A stretch of DNA of 64,000 nt from Siphonodentalium dalli (Eukaryota > Mollusca > Scaphopoda > Gadilida > Siphonodentaliidae): the NCBI GenBank assembly GCA_032622095.1, contig CP136065.1, positions 212,888,151-212,952,150 on the forward strand. The letters are read 5' to 3'. Of the stretch, positions 10,941 to 22,400 are shown one piece after another. Within the stretch, counting starts at the first letter, position 1. Every line of letters begins with the position of its first letter. A program made the translations under genes and the position numbers. Under the pieces are notes generated by a model. That model was not told where the DNA came from. It saw only the letters and a program-made list of their open reading frames with translations, and did not search any database.

Positions 10941-13780
10941 ATGACAAACGAAGGCCCGTTTCCATGGCAACCAACTTTTTTTGGATTTGGAATCGAGCGA
11001 CTGGCAATTTACCTACACGTGGGCCCACTCTACTACCTATATACATCCATGTGCTAGTAAAATGTTATAGAAACCAACCCTTGCCTATTCTCACGTGGAA
11101 AATCATGGAAACATCTGTATTGTTCATAGTTTAATTCCGTTATGCATGCGAAGTTCACACACTGTAGTTTTCAAAATATCTTCAAAATAAATAAAAAAAA
11201 TCATATCAACGGTGTCACTTTAAGAAAAATATCGAGTCAGGTACGCGTGTAACGCTATCGATGCAGCCACGTATTATATACAGTTCGAGTTTGAAAAGAT
11301 ACATATAGTTTTTGTATTGATTTTGACAGAAATATTTCCCCTACCCCCAATAAGGATTTTATCGCAAAAAACATCACAGTAGTTTGTTGAAAACCGCTAT
11401 AAAATGAAACAGCCCTCACGCCCGAGTGGCCAACAAGCAGAAAAATATGTGAAATACATCCGTCAATCGGAAAAAAACATAGTCGGCATGAGGGAGGGTG
11501 GTCGTATGGTAGCACACGGTCTAAAATAGCTGTTCGTAATAATTATCTGTCGTTTAAAATGCGAACGGTGGCTAATATGTTTTTCTTCTGCATCTTCTTC
11601 TTTAAAATGCTCTCATATTCAACATTATCCTTAAAGAGCTACTGAACTCAAATGTTGTTGTTGGTTTCTATATTCCCTGCTTCGTAGAATAGGGTAACCA
11701 TATTTTCACTATATCTGGCTGTCGATGGCGCTGTATATATGCAGCTTGATGTCACGGATGGCAGTTAAGCGGGATATTACAAATAGAGCGCTTTGCCATC
11801 GATGTATTTGTGTACAGTGGTCAGGCAAATGTATCAAATAAATGTTATATGATATGCTATAGTACAATTATGCATAATAGTCCCAGATACATATTTATTG
11901 TATTATATAATCAGTGAGTGGCTTGATACCAGAGCTTGACTCACCTGCTCACTGTGGACAAACATAGCTGCAATGATTGGGTTGTCAGGGGACACATATT
12001 ATATATATACAGGTGTGTATAATCTATGTAAAACGCCAAATATACAGAGATTTCATGCATGTGTGTATCTACCCACACCTATGATGTGCGTGTTGTGCAA
12101 TCCAATTTCCGCCAATTAATTTGATTGCGTCTTGTACATGGAAGGTCGTACCTTAATTCATGGCTTGAGCCGTTGTTAGTATCGGGAGTTTATTGAAATT
12201 GGCTTACAATATTCCCTTAAACTGGATCCTGCATTCCATGCCAATTTATAGCCGGATTCCGGATTCCAGATTCCAGGGGGTCATATCCTTCTATAGCGCG
12301 ACATCTTCTCCTTGCAACCACAAATAATAAAAGGGTAAATTAGTGACAGTGAAATCCGATGCAGTATATATTCTAGATAAATTACTTTACCGCAAGTTGC
12401 TACAATGGGGACTGCCATATATATGGTACATGTTTATATTTACCTATATATTTACGAGGACGTGTGAACTGAAATTATTGGGAAGCTACGTGATGACTCA
12501 ATGAATTATGTGGTGTTAGTTGATGTAGTCTTCGTACTATAAGTACAAAGTCTTCATAGAATCAAGTGGGTGTATATTTCTTATATAATGGCCGGGGTTC
12601 TGCAAAGTCGCGAATTTTAAGAGGCGCATTTGACGTGCAGGAAACAAATGTTTTAATGTCCTCAGACGCGCGTCTCTCGATTAATGACATACAGGATACC
12701 ACGTTCTTGTGTACACACACAATGGTGGGCAAAATGTAGATCTTCGACCCCTCTCGTGTGCTAAGTATACAACTGACGCGTAAATGTCCACTTACTCTGT
12801 CGAGTGGGGCCACTTGTCAAGCATATAGTAAAGAAACTACTTGAGAAGTATGTGCATATTTCATTTAAACATCGCAACCTTCTGCATACCGTCCTTCAGC
12901 TGAGTGTCGTGTTAACCCGAAACGAACAGCCATAGCCAATGCGTACATAAACGACCGCGGCAGCAGTTCGCATCACGAGAGATTTTATGTTACAGTAGGC
13001 CGGGTATATCATGTATACTTAGTCATCAAATGCATATTCACACGGTCGCATCTGAAGAAGTAGAAACGCACATCGTATTGAACCTTGTTACGCAGACCTG
13101 TTGGCGTATTTTCATATATAGCCAATGCTGAGAGGAGTAGAGTTTCTATATATCTGAATCAGTTAACATGGGGTGGTGATCATTATTTCCCTTTCCATTT
13201 CTTTTTAAATCGGCTAGAACCGCCTGGACATTCTTATTAGCATAAACGAATTCTGGGTATTTTATTATATTAAACTGACATGGCTCATTCGAACCCTAAA
13301 ATGTGTGTATACGTAATACGGGAACAGGGCGTCTCAAAACACACATATGTAAACTATTCCCGAGCGAATTCATCGATATAGCGCTATAAAAACGCGTTTT
13401 GTTAGTTACATTTTTGCGTAAATTTGATATCGTTTCGCCTGTTCCGGTTAAATTTTTTTCCGAGTGATGCCGGCAGCGTTCGTGTGTTTTCAGAAATAAG
13501 TGCATTCTCGATACCGCCATGATTGTGACGTATTTTTATTTCCAAGGTTCCCCAGCGTCTCTATCATTTTCGCTGCCCGATAAAGCGTTTCTGTTGGATC
13601 TTATTTTTCCATGCGAGAACAATAGGCTCTTTTGATAAGCATTTAATGAACGGTTTTCCAGTTTGTTACACAATGCCAACATGGATTTAATCATTTACAT
13701 TGATCCATGAAACACATTAATTTTTCTCAAATATACTTTTGAGTCAAATCTCAATTTTGTATAATCAAATCTCAATTTTG
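10941..13780. other. No recognisable gene
   Basis: Long stretch without supported features. The open frames (11255-11515 and 12562-12813 minus, 13296-13520 minus) show no domain, signal peptide or codon pattern that convinces me, and no paired splice sites around them were evident. Confidence 0.5.
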
Positions 13781-14064
13781 TATAGTCAATAACAGTTGAG
13801 CACGGCACTATACATGTGTTTGGTCAATGAACTTCTTAGTTCAATGCCGTAGTTCTTTTTAACTACCCACCAGTGATACAGCGATAGGCTCGTGGGTGGG
13901 TGATACCATGCTTCAAAACAAGGTGTGATAGGAAGACAGTCAGCCATGACTATATCACCCCTAGCAATATGCATGTATAGTCTATCAATATTATATTTAT
14001 TTGTAATTGTACTTTCCATGTGTGTATATTGTAAATAAAATTATCCTATCCTATCCTATCCTAA
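13781..14064 (+). mobile_element. Probable retroposon 3' tail with TATCC repeats
   Basis: Ends in TTGTAAATAAAATTATCC followed by perfect TATCC pentamers (about 14043-14062). An AATAAA-like signal followed by a short tandem repeat is the usual 3' end of several LINE clades and their SINEs. There is no coding remnant within the piece, so the class is uncertain. Confidence 0.4.
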
Positions 14065-14129
14065 CAATACATATTTTGAAAATTCAGGCTAATAAATAAA
14101 TAAAAAATATTCTGATATTTAAACTTAAA

Positions 14130-14275
14130 GGTGCGTTATCCAATTCGATGGTCCCCGTATCACCAGATTCCAACAACAGCAACATTTCTTCAAAAGACGC
14201 TTTAGTTATCAGAATCGATTAATTACCAAAATATTTATCAACATTTTGTTCAAAGCAATTTGGTAGTATCAATTT
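14130..14275. repeat. Fragment of the GATGGTCCCC dispersed element
   Basis: AATTCGATGGTCCCCGTAT, CAGATTCCAACAACA and GTTATCAGAATCGATT are shared with 34705-34800, and the complement of the first word with 48788-48815. It is part of a dispersed family also seen at 28.5, 32.7, 33.3 and 47.3 kb. Confidence 0.65.
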
Positions 14276-14342
14276 GTATTCATCTTTCAAGTGTATCTTC
14301 CGAATTAGAACCTCCCGGATGAATCGTACGAGAAATGCCTCT

Positions 14343-15060
14343 CTGACTTGTCTGACCTCATCAATATTTGTTCAACACATGCACGGTTCTATTATTCTTA
14401 TAGGAGACTTCAATGCGAATCTTTCAAGGTGAGATTCACATTCAGTCAGAATTTGAACCACGCCGATACAACAGTTATTATGCATCTTACATGGTTTCCG
14501 GATAGATATAATATGACATCAGTGATGACATTGACTGCGTGCAAATGTCCAACAGTATCTTACGTACCATACTCTATGGGGTACTCTCCCTCACTTCTGG
14601 ACCACATTATCATACAGAACTCCAGAATAGATCTGGTTTACGATGCTGAAATAGGTGATGACAATGCCATTAATACATCAAATCATCGGCCTATAAAATG
14701 CACTGCAGTCATCCCCTCACTAATGAGCGATAACTCTACCAGTCATAGCTATACCAAACGTAATCAAATAAACTGGGATAAATTTTACATTGAGCGATAC
14801 TGTGCACTGCTGCACAATGCCTTTCAATGTCTACGAAATCAGTTCAATTCACCATATGCTATCGACTTGTTCCACGCAAACATTGTCAACGCCTTGTTGT
14901 CTGCCGCGAACGAAGCGGGTAAGTAACCTGAATGTAGACACAAATTCAAACCATATTGGAATAACGAGATCAAAAGTCTTCATAAAGCTATGATACTGAG
15001 CAGGAAAGTTTTGTTATTAACAAAGAAATATACAGCGTAGTTTGTTCAATGATATAAAGT
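14343..15060 (+). mobile_element. Decayed LINE endonuclease (EEP) domain and linker
   Basis: One frame from 14379 reads SIILIGDFNAN, the classic G-D-F-N motif of the exonuclease-endonuclease-phosphatase domain (GDF at 14403-14411). Just after it the similarity shifts to the 14348-14926 frame: SLLDHIIIQ and NTSNHRPIKC, equivalent to the S-x-x-D-H and final S-D-H-x-P motifs. The Asp of the last motif is Asn here. Then comes a linker, INWDKFYIERY, and beyond 14930 in another frame KPYWNNEIKSLHKAM, the usual bridge to reverse transcriptase. Two frame changes and the lost Asp show it is dead. No RT domain follows. Confidence 0.75.
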
Positions 15061-15526
15061 TATCCGTCATATTAATAGTAAACAGTTCCCATGTTTTGAA
15101 CTGATTGAATATGACATCTATGGTATACGTAGCCAGAGTATAAATTCATGACATGATTTAATACTTGGCGACCCATTCCTATATTCTATAAGAATGAGAA
15201 ATATATTCAGCATATACTGCAAATCATGCAATTTACTACCATACTTAATTTAAATACAAAGGCATCTCCACGTAATTACATATTATTATATTAGTAATAT
15301 TATGTTTCTTCCTTAAACACCTCGCACCATCGCTACGTCCCTGATAAATGCAAGAGGTCCGTTCTATCATTAAATTATTGTCAACAGACACCATTATTAT
15401 CGCAGGGACACATCAGATCAAACTGAAACGCCTTATCGCGTACCGAAATGATAGAAACGCATGGGAAGCTTATAATACGAAGACACCCGGAGTTTGTCTT
15501 TCGCGAACGATTCGATATCCACATAT

Positions 15527-15919
15527 CTAGAGTGTGTATAGCTGACATAATGCTCTGAAGTATATGTATAGTTCCCATAAAGCAAGTGTTATAGTGAAAT
15601 GGAACTCAATGCCGCGTTTGCGAGATTTCCCTGCAAAAACCTGTCGCAGAAAAACGGGTGAAAATATGTTCTCTACAAATGGCGAATTCAAGCCACAACC
15701 TTCAACATACTTTCCCAATGCATGCAACAGCGCAAAAATGGCATGCAGCTCTCCAAAACGAAGCACCCATTTACCCATGTTATCACTTGATGAACGTATC
15801 TTGACTGCTCGTTCGTATAAACAGGTCCAAATCCAAAGCGATGACTGTACGTCTTTATGGACCAACAACAACAGCTGAAATATGCGCAGCCAAGCACAAT
15901 GCACTATACAACGATCCAA
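15527..15919 (-). pseudogene. Second copy of the pseudogene fragment
   Basis: Minus-strand frame with AVKIRSSSDNMGKWVL, HALGKYVEGCGLNSPFVE and KRGIEFHFTITLALWELY, nearly the same protein as 9651-10244. Only this part of the protein is present; the WELHLSS and GLTQ blocks are absent here. The conserved TTTCAG before the first block (about 15878) supports an ancestral intron boundary shared with copy A. Confidence 0.5.
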
Positions 15920-16871
15920 GGTGGATGGATGATATGGAGATTAGGATAAATTTTGATTTCAGGGATACTAATCCTGCAGACAAAAAATAGAAAAAACAAA
16001 GACGCATGTAACGATGCGGTACTCATTTAGCACTTTCCGATTGTATAACGTAAATCCTGTAGTTTTCATTTTCATCAGCATTCTGTTTCACAGTTTTACC
16101 AAATATTTTTTGAATTTGTGTGGTTGTGTTTTATCAGACAACTGATATTTTAAGGGATTTATATTAGCTATGGATTTTCAATTTTAAAATGATCATGCCC
16201 ATAGGCTGTGAACCTCGCGTTGATCGACGTGGTTATAAATATTGCAGAAGAAATTATCACCGAACTGCATGTCATTGACATTGCAATTTTTGGCGGGCCA
16301 ATTTCGTCTTTGACTTAACATGGTGAGATTGTGTACACGTCAGATGTTTATATTTTTTATATTGCAAACAACTTACCACCATAAGATAGTGACTATTCAA
16401 AAATATTGTTTGATGAGTTAAATCAATCATTTAATTGTGTTTATCACTCGGTAAAACCTAGTAGGTGACCAACGATTTTGTATTTGGAGTTACTCCCCGC
16501 TTACCGGTCATGCAAGTACGGAAACCCGCAACGATAACGGTGTTATTGTGTTATTTAGTGATAAATTCGCCACAATATAATTTAGTCCCCCTTTTGTCAG
16601 GTATCATCTATCTTAACTATGTTTTCATATTTATTTTCAACTGCTTTGTCATTGAGACAAGCGAGGCAATTTTTCGGTGTTCTATAACACAAACGGCAAA
16701 CTTTGAAAACCTGCTCGACATTGCTGCTCCAACGAACGTCATTAATTGACACAATTTAGTATATAAACATCGTTTTATATCACATGCGACTGTGACAGCG
16801 ATTGAAATGTCATACTACGTCATATTTATCTTTTTTTTGGAAAGATAATGCCATGCAATCTGCACCTATCG

Positions 16872-16932
<61 letters not shown>

Positions 16933-16950
16933 ACCACACAACGCTCTCTG
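15537..16950. repeat. Segmental duplication, copy B
   Basis: Second copy of 9762-10940. It retains the minus-strand coding blocks (WVLRFGELHAIFALLHALGK, CRKSRKRGIEFHF-like, ending at 15527-15919). It carries about 170 bp near 16490-16675 that copy A lacks, plus a long TA microsatellite where copy A has ATATATATAC. Confidence 0.85.
16872..16928. repeat. TA dinucleotide microsatellite
   Basis: Uninterrupted TA run of about 56 bp. Three overlapping minus-strand frames rich in Tyr-Ile pass through it and are artefacts. Confidence 0.95.
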
Positions 16951-16989
16951 TGACAAAAAAGTCCCGTTTCCATGGCAACCTTTGGACGA

Positions 16990-17935
16990 AAACATTGTAG
17001 ACATAAATATCGGCAAAAAAAATCACATTTCTGTTTTTTACCATGTTTCAAGTAAAATGTAACTATCTTTGGTATGAAAGGTGTTCCACACTATGGTTTT
17101 TTTAGACCAAATTATTCAGTGCTGGATATCATTATGTCATACATGTAACTGAAGGAAGCCATTTGGGAAAATAGGGGAATAATTTTGATTGAAATGGATT
17201 GAAAATTAAAAGAGCACTCGTTTTTTTCAAATATAACATTTCTTCACGAATATATTACAGATCAGTTTATTAACTGATCATTTGAGTAATCAAAGCAGTT
17301 ATTGGGGTCCTAGCCCCTTCCGATACCTTAAAAATTCAATTTCCCAGAACGTGGTATAAAATTTCACCAAAAAAATCACAATTGGGATTCTAGTCAGATT
17401 TCAACAAGAAATGAGCAGAACGTGTAGTGTAAGTGAGGCATATCATTACCTATGAATACTCCAACTCATCAGGACCAAAATTGTAACTTTGACTCAAAAT
17501 GGCTGCAAAATGGCCGCCAACATATGGAAAATAGTAGATATTGCCCCAGCGTGTCCTGCATTCGTTTACAAGTTGTGGTTGATGTATAGAATTGGCTATT
17601 CTGCCTTCTACTCATTGAATACTAACATGTCTGATGCACCGTGGTTAATTGTTACTATTGTTACCACTGACATTACCAGACATATTGGATTTTTCTCTTA
17701 TAAACTTGACATAAATATCGGCAAGAATATCACATTTCAGTTTTGTACCATTTTTCAAGTAAAATGTAATTATCTTTGGTATGAAAGGTGTTCCAAACTG
17801 CGGTTTTTATAGACCAAATTACTCAGTGCTGGATATAATTATGCCATACATGTAACTGAAGGATGCCATTTGGGAAAATAGGGGAATAATATTGATTGAA
17901 ATGGATTGAAAATTAAAAGGGCACTCGTTTTTTTC
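16990..17935. repeat. Pair of direct repeats of about 230 bp, 0.72 kb apart
   Basis: ACATAAATATCGGCAA ... AAAAGAGCACTCGTTTTTTT at about 17000-17227 returns at about 17709-17934 with few changes (for example AAAAGGGCACTCG). The spacer (17228-17708) looks unique. There is no coding content. Confidence 0.85.
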
Positions 17936-18284
17936 AGCCATGATTTGGTTAAAAAATTGTCAAAATAGGATGTTATACAAATATCAGCATGTTATATTCT
18001 AAATTAATTCGGATGGTAATTATTAACCAATTCCTACGTTATTCCCTCGTGCTGTTTGTAAACAGTGAACTTTAGTCTTGGTCTCTAAACTTGTTTTTTC
18101 ATTTCTTTGTTTGCGGAATATATCGGAGCTATGAATAGAGATGTTATTAAAAATAGTTCTTCAAATTGGTTGTTTAAAACACAATGTGGCCTTATTCTGA
18201 ATATCATTTTGCCTGATTAATAGTGTTCTAACACATGCTATATATTTCGGTGAACGGCATTCAATTTGTTCTAACCTTTTGCAG

Positions 18285-18505
18285 AAATTTGGGTTCTACG
18301 CCTTGGGTTACTGGAATGATCTGGAATGCAACATCAGATACGTTCTATTGGTACGAGGATCACACATCAGCAAATGCGAACAACATCGACTGGTGTAGTG
18401 GTCAACCAGCGAAAAGTGGTTCCACAGACCGTCCGATGTGGCTTGAAAATGGATGTTTCACGCTGAATGACATGATCGGTGGACATTATTTATGCGAACG
18501 AGGCG
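18285..18505 (+). CDS. C-type lectin domain exon (C-terminal half of the domain)
   Basis: The translation carries the second half of a C-type lectin-like domain: TPWVTGMIW, FYWYEDHTS, DWCSGQPAKSG, ENGCFTLND and GHYLCERG in the canonical order, including the last two conserved cysteines. The usual Ca2+/sugar motifs are altered: QPA in place of EPN or QPD, and LND where WND is usual. Classical mannose/galactose binding is therefore doubtful. NAT gives one N-glycosylation site. The acceptor is TTTTGCAG (18277-18284) and the donor GGCG/GTAAGT (18506). The exon is entered in phase 2 and left in phase 1. The expected upstream exon with the N-terminal half of the domain was not found, so the gene is partial here. 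Likely product: a secreted or membrane lectin. Confidence 0.85.
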
Positions 18506-18544
18506 GTAAGTCTGCGAATTATCTTAAACGCAACAGTTGTACAG

Positions 18545-18760
18545 TTTAGTTTCTTCGTGAAGAACCAAATCATGTAATTTGGTTCCTTTTATTTGGTTCT
18601 TCGTGAATAACCAAATGGTGTAATTTGGTTCTTTGGTTAACATGTATGTTGGGTTCTTAATTTGATTCTTTTTATTTGGTTATTCGCGAAGAACCAAATC
18701 GTGTAAGTTGGTTCTTTGGTTAACATGTATGTTGGGTTCTTTGTTTGTATCTCCTACTGG
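18545..18760. repeat. Palindromic GAACCAAAT/ATTTGGTTC repeats in lectin intron
   Basis: Several interleaved copies of TTCGTGAAGAACCAAAT, TGTAATTTGGTTC and TTAACATGTATGTTGGGTTC, forming direct repeats of roughly 90 bp with internal inverted repeats. It lies just downstream of the lectin exon. Confidence 0.75.
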
Positions 18761-19000
18761 GACAACCCTCGGAACCAGTTTTTTGGTTCCCCAGGAACCA
18801 AAATTGCTCTGTATGTGAAAATAGGCTGTGGTCAGAATGTTTTAATTGTTAATGCCCGTGGAATGATCTGGGTCTATATGCACAAATCCGATTTACTTTA
18901 TTGGTATCGACTACATGTATGTGCTACATATGATTTCATAATATACGATAATGCGCATACTAAAGTCAGCTATGTGGATATATGAGTTATTTATTTGCAG

Positions 19001-19081
19001 CCGAAATGAGACCAACAATGTTCACCGTTGATTCCTGCAACCTCAAAATCACAGCATGGGAAGCAAAACGAAAAGACGCCG
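19001..19081 (+). CDS. Linker exon of the lectin gene
   Basis: An 81-bp exon between TTATTTGCAG (ending 19000) and G/GTAAGT (19082), phase 1-1, so it keeps the lectin frame. It encodes 27 residues with one Cys and one Trp: EMRPTMFTVDSC then KITAWEAKRKDA. No family was recognised; it would join the lectin domain to the C-terminal cysteine-rich exon. It is too short for ordinary ORF searches. Support comes from perfect phase agreement with both neighbours, and from the absence of stops. Confidence 0.7.
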
Positions 19082-20635
19082 GTAAGTCGCTGATTTAACA
19101 CTTTATTTACCAATTGGATTCTCCAATCAGGTATAAAGTATACATTCGAATGAGCTTGTATTCATTTGGACGCACTGCACTAAATTTATAATTTAATTTC
19201 ATTTATATGTATATACGTACATGAAATGTCTAGTTAAATGTCTAGATTTACGCATCACTAAATTTTCATAAATTTGAAATATACGTGGAATTTACGTTGG
19301 ATTTACGGACACGTGTTCTTCCACGTAAATTACGTGGAAATTACGTGTCTTGAAATCCCACGTATATGTAATTTTTTGGGAAATTTACACGATCCGTATC
19401 ATCCGTTTATGCCATAAATCTAGACAATAATGGAAAATACGTGACAACGTATAACGGGATTGTTTCTCCCGCATATCCAATACCAACGAGGTGTCTATCT
19501 TAATTAGAACAATTCCAACCGTCTGATGATTCAAGATGTCAGAATCCAGATAGCAGAAAGGCTCAAATCATGGTTATTTGATTTGTAGTATATAAACTTT
19601 GAAAAATAATATTCATTAATTCAATTACCCCTTCGTGAGTCACACCATTACATTGTACATGTCGGTGAATAGCTTATCAAATTACTATGCCCTTCACTAT
19701 TAACTAAAACCACTACATATGGAAATTATAACTAAGGCGAAATTGCCATAATATTATTTATTGAGAATTGATCTCCCAACAAACATAAATTAAACATGTG
19801 AACAATAATGAAACCTTACTCTCACTGTTCTCGCCCCCTCATGCTTGCACTCTACCTTTTACAAATGACATGATTATGAATTCTGCAACGTCTGCCCACA
19901 TAAATATATAACACATATATTCACAATTAGGTAATCAGAAAAGAGACAAAATCTCACGAAATATTGTACCGGTAAGCGAATCAGGGTGAAGAATAATAAA
20001 CATTTATTTTATTTTATTAGGAATTTATTAGGAAAAATGGATAGGGTGGGTGGGAAAATTGAATCGAAATGACATTTCGAAGAATTCGAAATTAAGTAAG
20101 CAATAATGGGCGCGAAAAGCTTTTATACCTGATATTAGTATTATCGGATATCCAAGAGAATCATGGGAAGTTCAAAGGTCACTATAGTTTCGTCTAACAG
20201 AAGTGTACCGATATGGCCGGAGTAATGTGTAGTCTATAGAGTAAATATTTCCGGCTTAGTAATTATAAATTTTGATAACAAAATAACCACATGGCTTCAA
20301 TCTAATTAATAGTTGTTGTCGTGAGCATTGGCCCATTGACGGTCTGCAATTAGCTAATAATTTCCATATCACGGATGAGAAGATTGAACTGTTCCAGTCG
20401 CATAGAATGAGTGTAACTCAGTAACAGTATACAGCCGTCACATAATTCTACCCATCGTGCATTGGGAAAATAAATGCTGATGTATCAAGACAGAAAAGCG
20501 ATTTATCCCAAATTGAATTGAACAAGCCGCGTATTCAAAAGTGAGACGTACAACGGCACGAATGTGAACATGACTATGGCATTGGTGGAGTGAAATGTGA
20601 CTGATGACGCGACCACACGCCGTATTCGCAAGGGG

Positions 20636-20930
20636 GACTTAAAGGAGAACTGTGCATTAAATCCGGACATTTATTGGACCTTCGACTTCTATAATCAACA
20701 GATTTATGCAACAAATGAATACATTTGAGCCATGGATTATATCAGTCATAAATTCATTTTCATTATAATTACCATGTTGTTTGCATCGTTCATATATATA
20801 TAGAGCATACGAGTGTATTTTACCATTTTAATCCATGGCTCAAATTCATTCATTTTGTGCATATATTCTGTTGATTTTAAACGGAGATGGTCCCATAAAT
20901 GGCCAGATTTAGTGTACGGTACCCATTTAC
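20636..20930. mobile_element. Foldback MITE of the CCATTTATGGGACC family, in lectin intron
   Basis: The left end (CTTAAAGGAGAACTGTGC) and the right end (GGCCAGATTTAGTGTACGGTACCC) are inverted, with ATTTGAGCCATGGATTA pairing with TAATCCATGGCTCAAAT. A better preserved member is at 60650-60993 and a partial one at 46573-46711. Confidence 0.75.
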
Positions 20931-21047
20931 AGTTGGTCTTAACATTCTAGCTAATAAATGTTTGACTTGTTGTCAATACTAATTCTGCGTACTTGACAGC
21001 GCTTTGTGTGTCCTGTGAAGATTTCAATCTACTTTTCTGTGTCAGTG

Positions 21048-21340
21048 TTTTCTAAATGGATATTAATATGTTTTCTAAAAGGATATTAATATGTTTTCTA
21101 AATGGATATTAATATGTTTTCTAAATGGATATTAATATGTTTTCTAAATAGATATTAATATGTTTTCTAAATGGATATTAATATGTTTTCTAAATGGATA
21201 TTAATATATTTTCTATATGGATATTAATATGTTTTCTAAATGGATATTAATATGTTTTCTAAATGGATATTAATATGTTTTCTAAATGGATATTAATATG
21301 TTTTCTAAATGGATAGTAATATGTTTTCAAAATGGATATT
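21048..21340. repeat. 23-bp minisatellite, array 1
   Basis: About 12-13 units of TTTTCTAAATGGATATTAAT plus ATG, with point variants such as AAAAGG and AAATAG. It is preceded by a flank that starts inside the right end of the MITE (20885). Confidence 0.95.
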
Positions 21341-21770
21341 GCTGTTTTTTGTGTGAAACTCCCTCTCCATAGCCCCACAGTTTTAATCGCGGCGAGTGGA
21401 ATGAGCAGATTGTCATAAGGTATAATTGACCAAGCGTTGGATATCGGGGTGTGACAATTGGATATGACGGATATCCAATTGTTACACGCAGATATCCAAC
21501 GCTTGAGTCAATTACACAGTATGACAACGTGCCCATTGTGTCTATTCGTCGGGATAGACACTTGATACAGATCAATGGTGACGTCACGCAAATGTTCTAA
21601 TTTCGAAATTACACATTTATGAATGCCTTTAATTTCAAATATACGTGAAATTTACGCCTAAGTTGTATTCTGATTACAAAGCATCTCACCGAAAGAGAAG
21701 ACATACCTCCTTGAGGTAGCCAAAACATGATAGTATTCTTCAGCCACGCCATTGGATATCATTCCATGAT

Positions 21771-22122
21771 GATGGTCCCATAAATGGCCAGATTTAGTGT
21801 ACAGTACCCATTTACAGTTGGTCTTAACATTCTAGCTAATAAATGTTTGACTTGTTGTCAATACTAATTCTGCGTACTTGACAGCGCTATGTGTGTCCTG
21901 TGAAGATTTCAATCTACTTTTCTGTGTCAGTGTTTTCTAAATGGATATTAATATGTTTTCTAAAAGGATATTAATGTTTTCTAAATGGATATTAATATGT
22001 TTTCTAAATAGATATTAATATGTTTTCTTAATGGATATTAATATGTTTTCTAAATGGATATTAATATGTTTTCTAAATGGATATTAATATGTTTTCTAAA
22101 TGGATATTAATATGTTTTCTAG
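21771..22122. repeat. Duplicate of flank plus 23-bp minisatellite, array 2
   Basis: GATGGTCCCATAAATGGCC at 21771 repeats 20885 and runs without a break through about 160 bp of flank into a second array of the same 23-bp unit (21933-22122). The period is about 885 bp. The duplication breakpoint falls within the MITE end. Confidence 0.9.
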
Positions 22123-22152
22123 GTTGGGTGGTCCTTGCGTCAATTATATAGT

Positions 22153-22165
22153 CCCCCCCCCCCCC
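22153..22165. repeat. Poly-C run (13) before the last lectin exon
   Basis: Thirteen consecutive C, about 30 bp upstream of the acceptor of exon 22198, so it is close to or part of the polypyrimidine tract. Its length may be unreliable in the assembly. Confidence 0.9.
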
Positions 22166-22197
22166 TTTACGCGTACACTATAGCGACTACATTTCAG

Positions 22198-22400
22198 GCA
22201 ACGCGGTGGGGAATTTCTACCGAAGCGTAACAGATGGCATGGCCACCCCGATATTCAAGAAAAGCGTATATCCAGAGATGTTGCCAGAAGATTGCATTGC
22301 GTCGTGTTGTCGAGAAGGCTTGACTGAATGCCAGGTTGCCGTGTTTCGTGGTTCCAGCTCATCGGCCATAGGATTTTGTCGATTCTATATCTATAATTGA
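22198..22400 (+). CDS. Terminal exon of the lectin gene: cysteine-rich PAN/MANSC-like domain
   Basis: Acceptor ACATTTCAG ends at 22197; the exon is entered in phase 1, matching exon 19001-19081, and ends at TGA 22398-22400. It encodes 67 residues, with NFYRSVTDGMATPIFKKSV then PEDCIASCCREGLTECQVAV and GFCRFYIYN. The spacing C-x3-CC-x6-C-x14-C resembles PAN/apple or MANSC modules, which mediate protein or carbohydrate contacts in secreted proteins; the assignment is tentative because the domain is short. An AATAAA lies near 22703. With the two upstream exons it makes the C-terminus of a lectin whose beginning is not in view. Confidence 0.65.

Noticed and set aside
16810-17051. Three minus-strand Tyr-Ile-rich proteins
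   Set aside because: They are readings of a TA dinucleotide run in three frames.
18716-18985. 89-codon + frame in the lectin intron
   Set aside because: It starts in the GAACCAAAT repeats and ends in the intron just before the next acceptor; no family resemblance.
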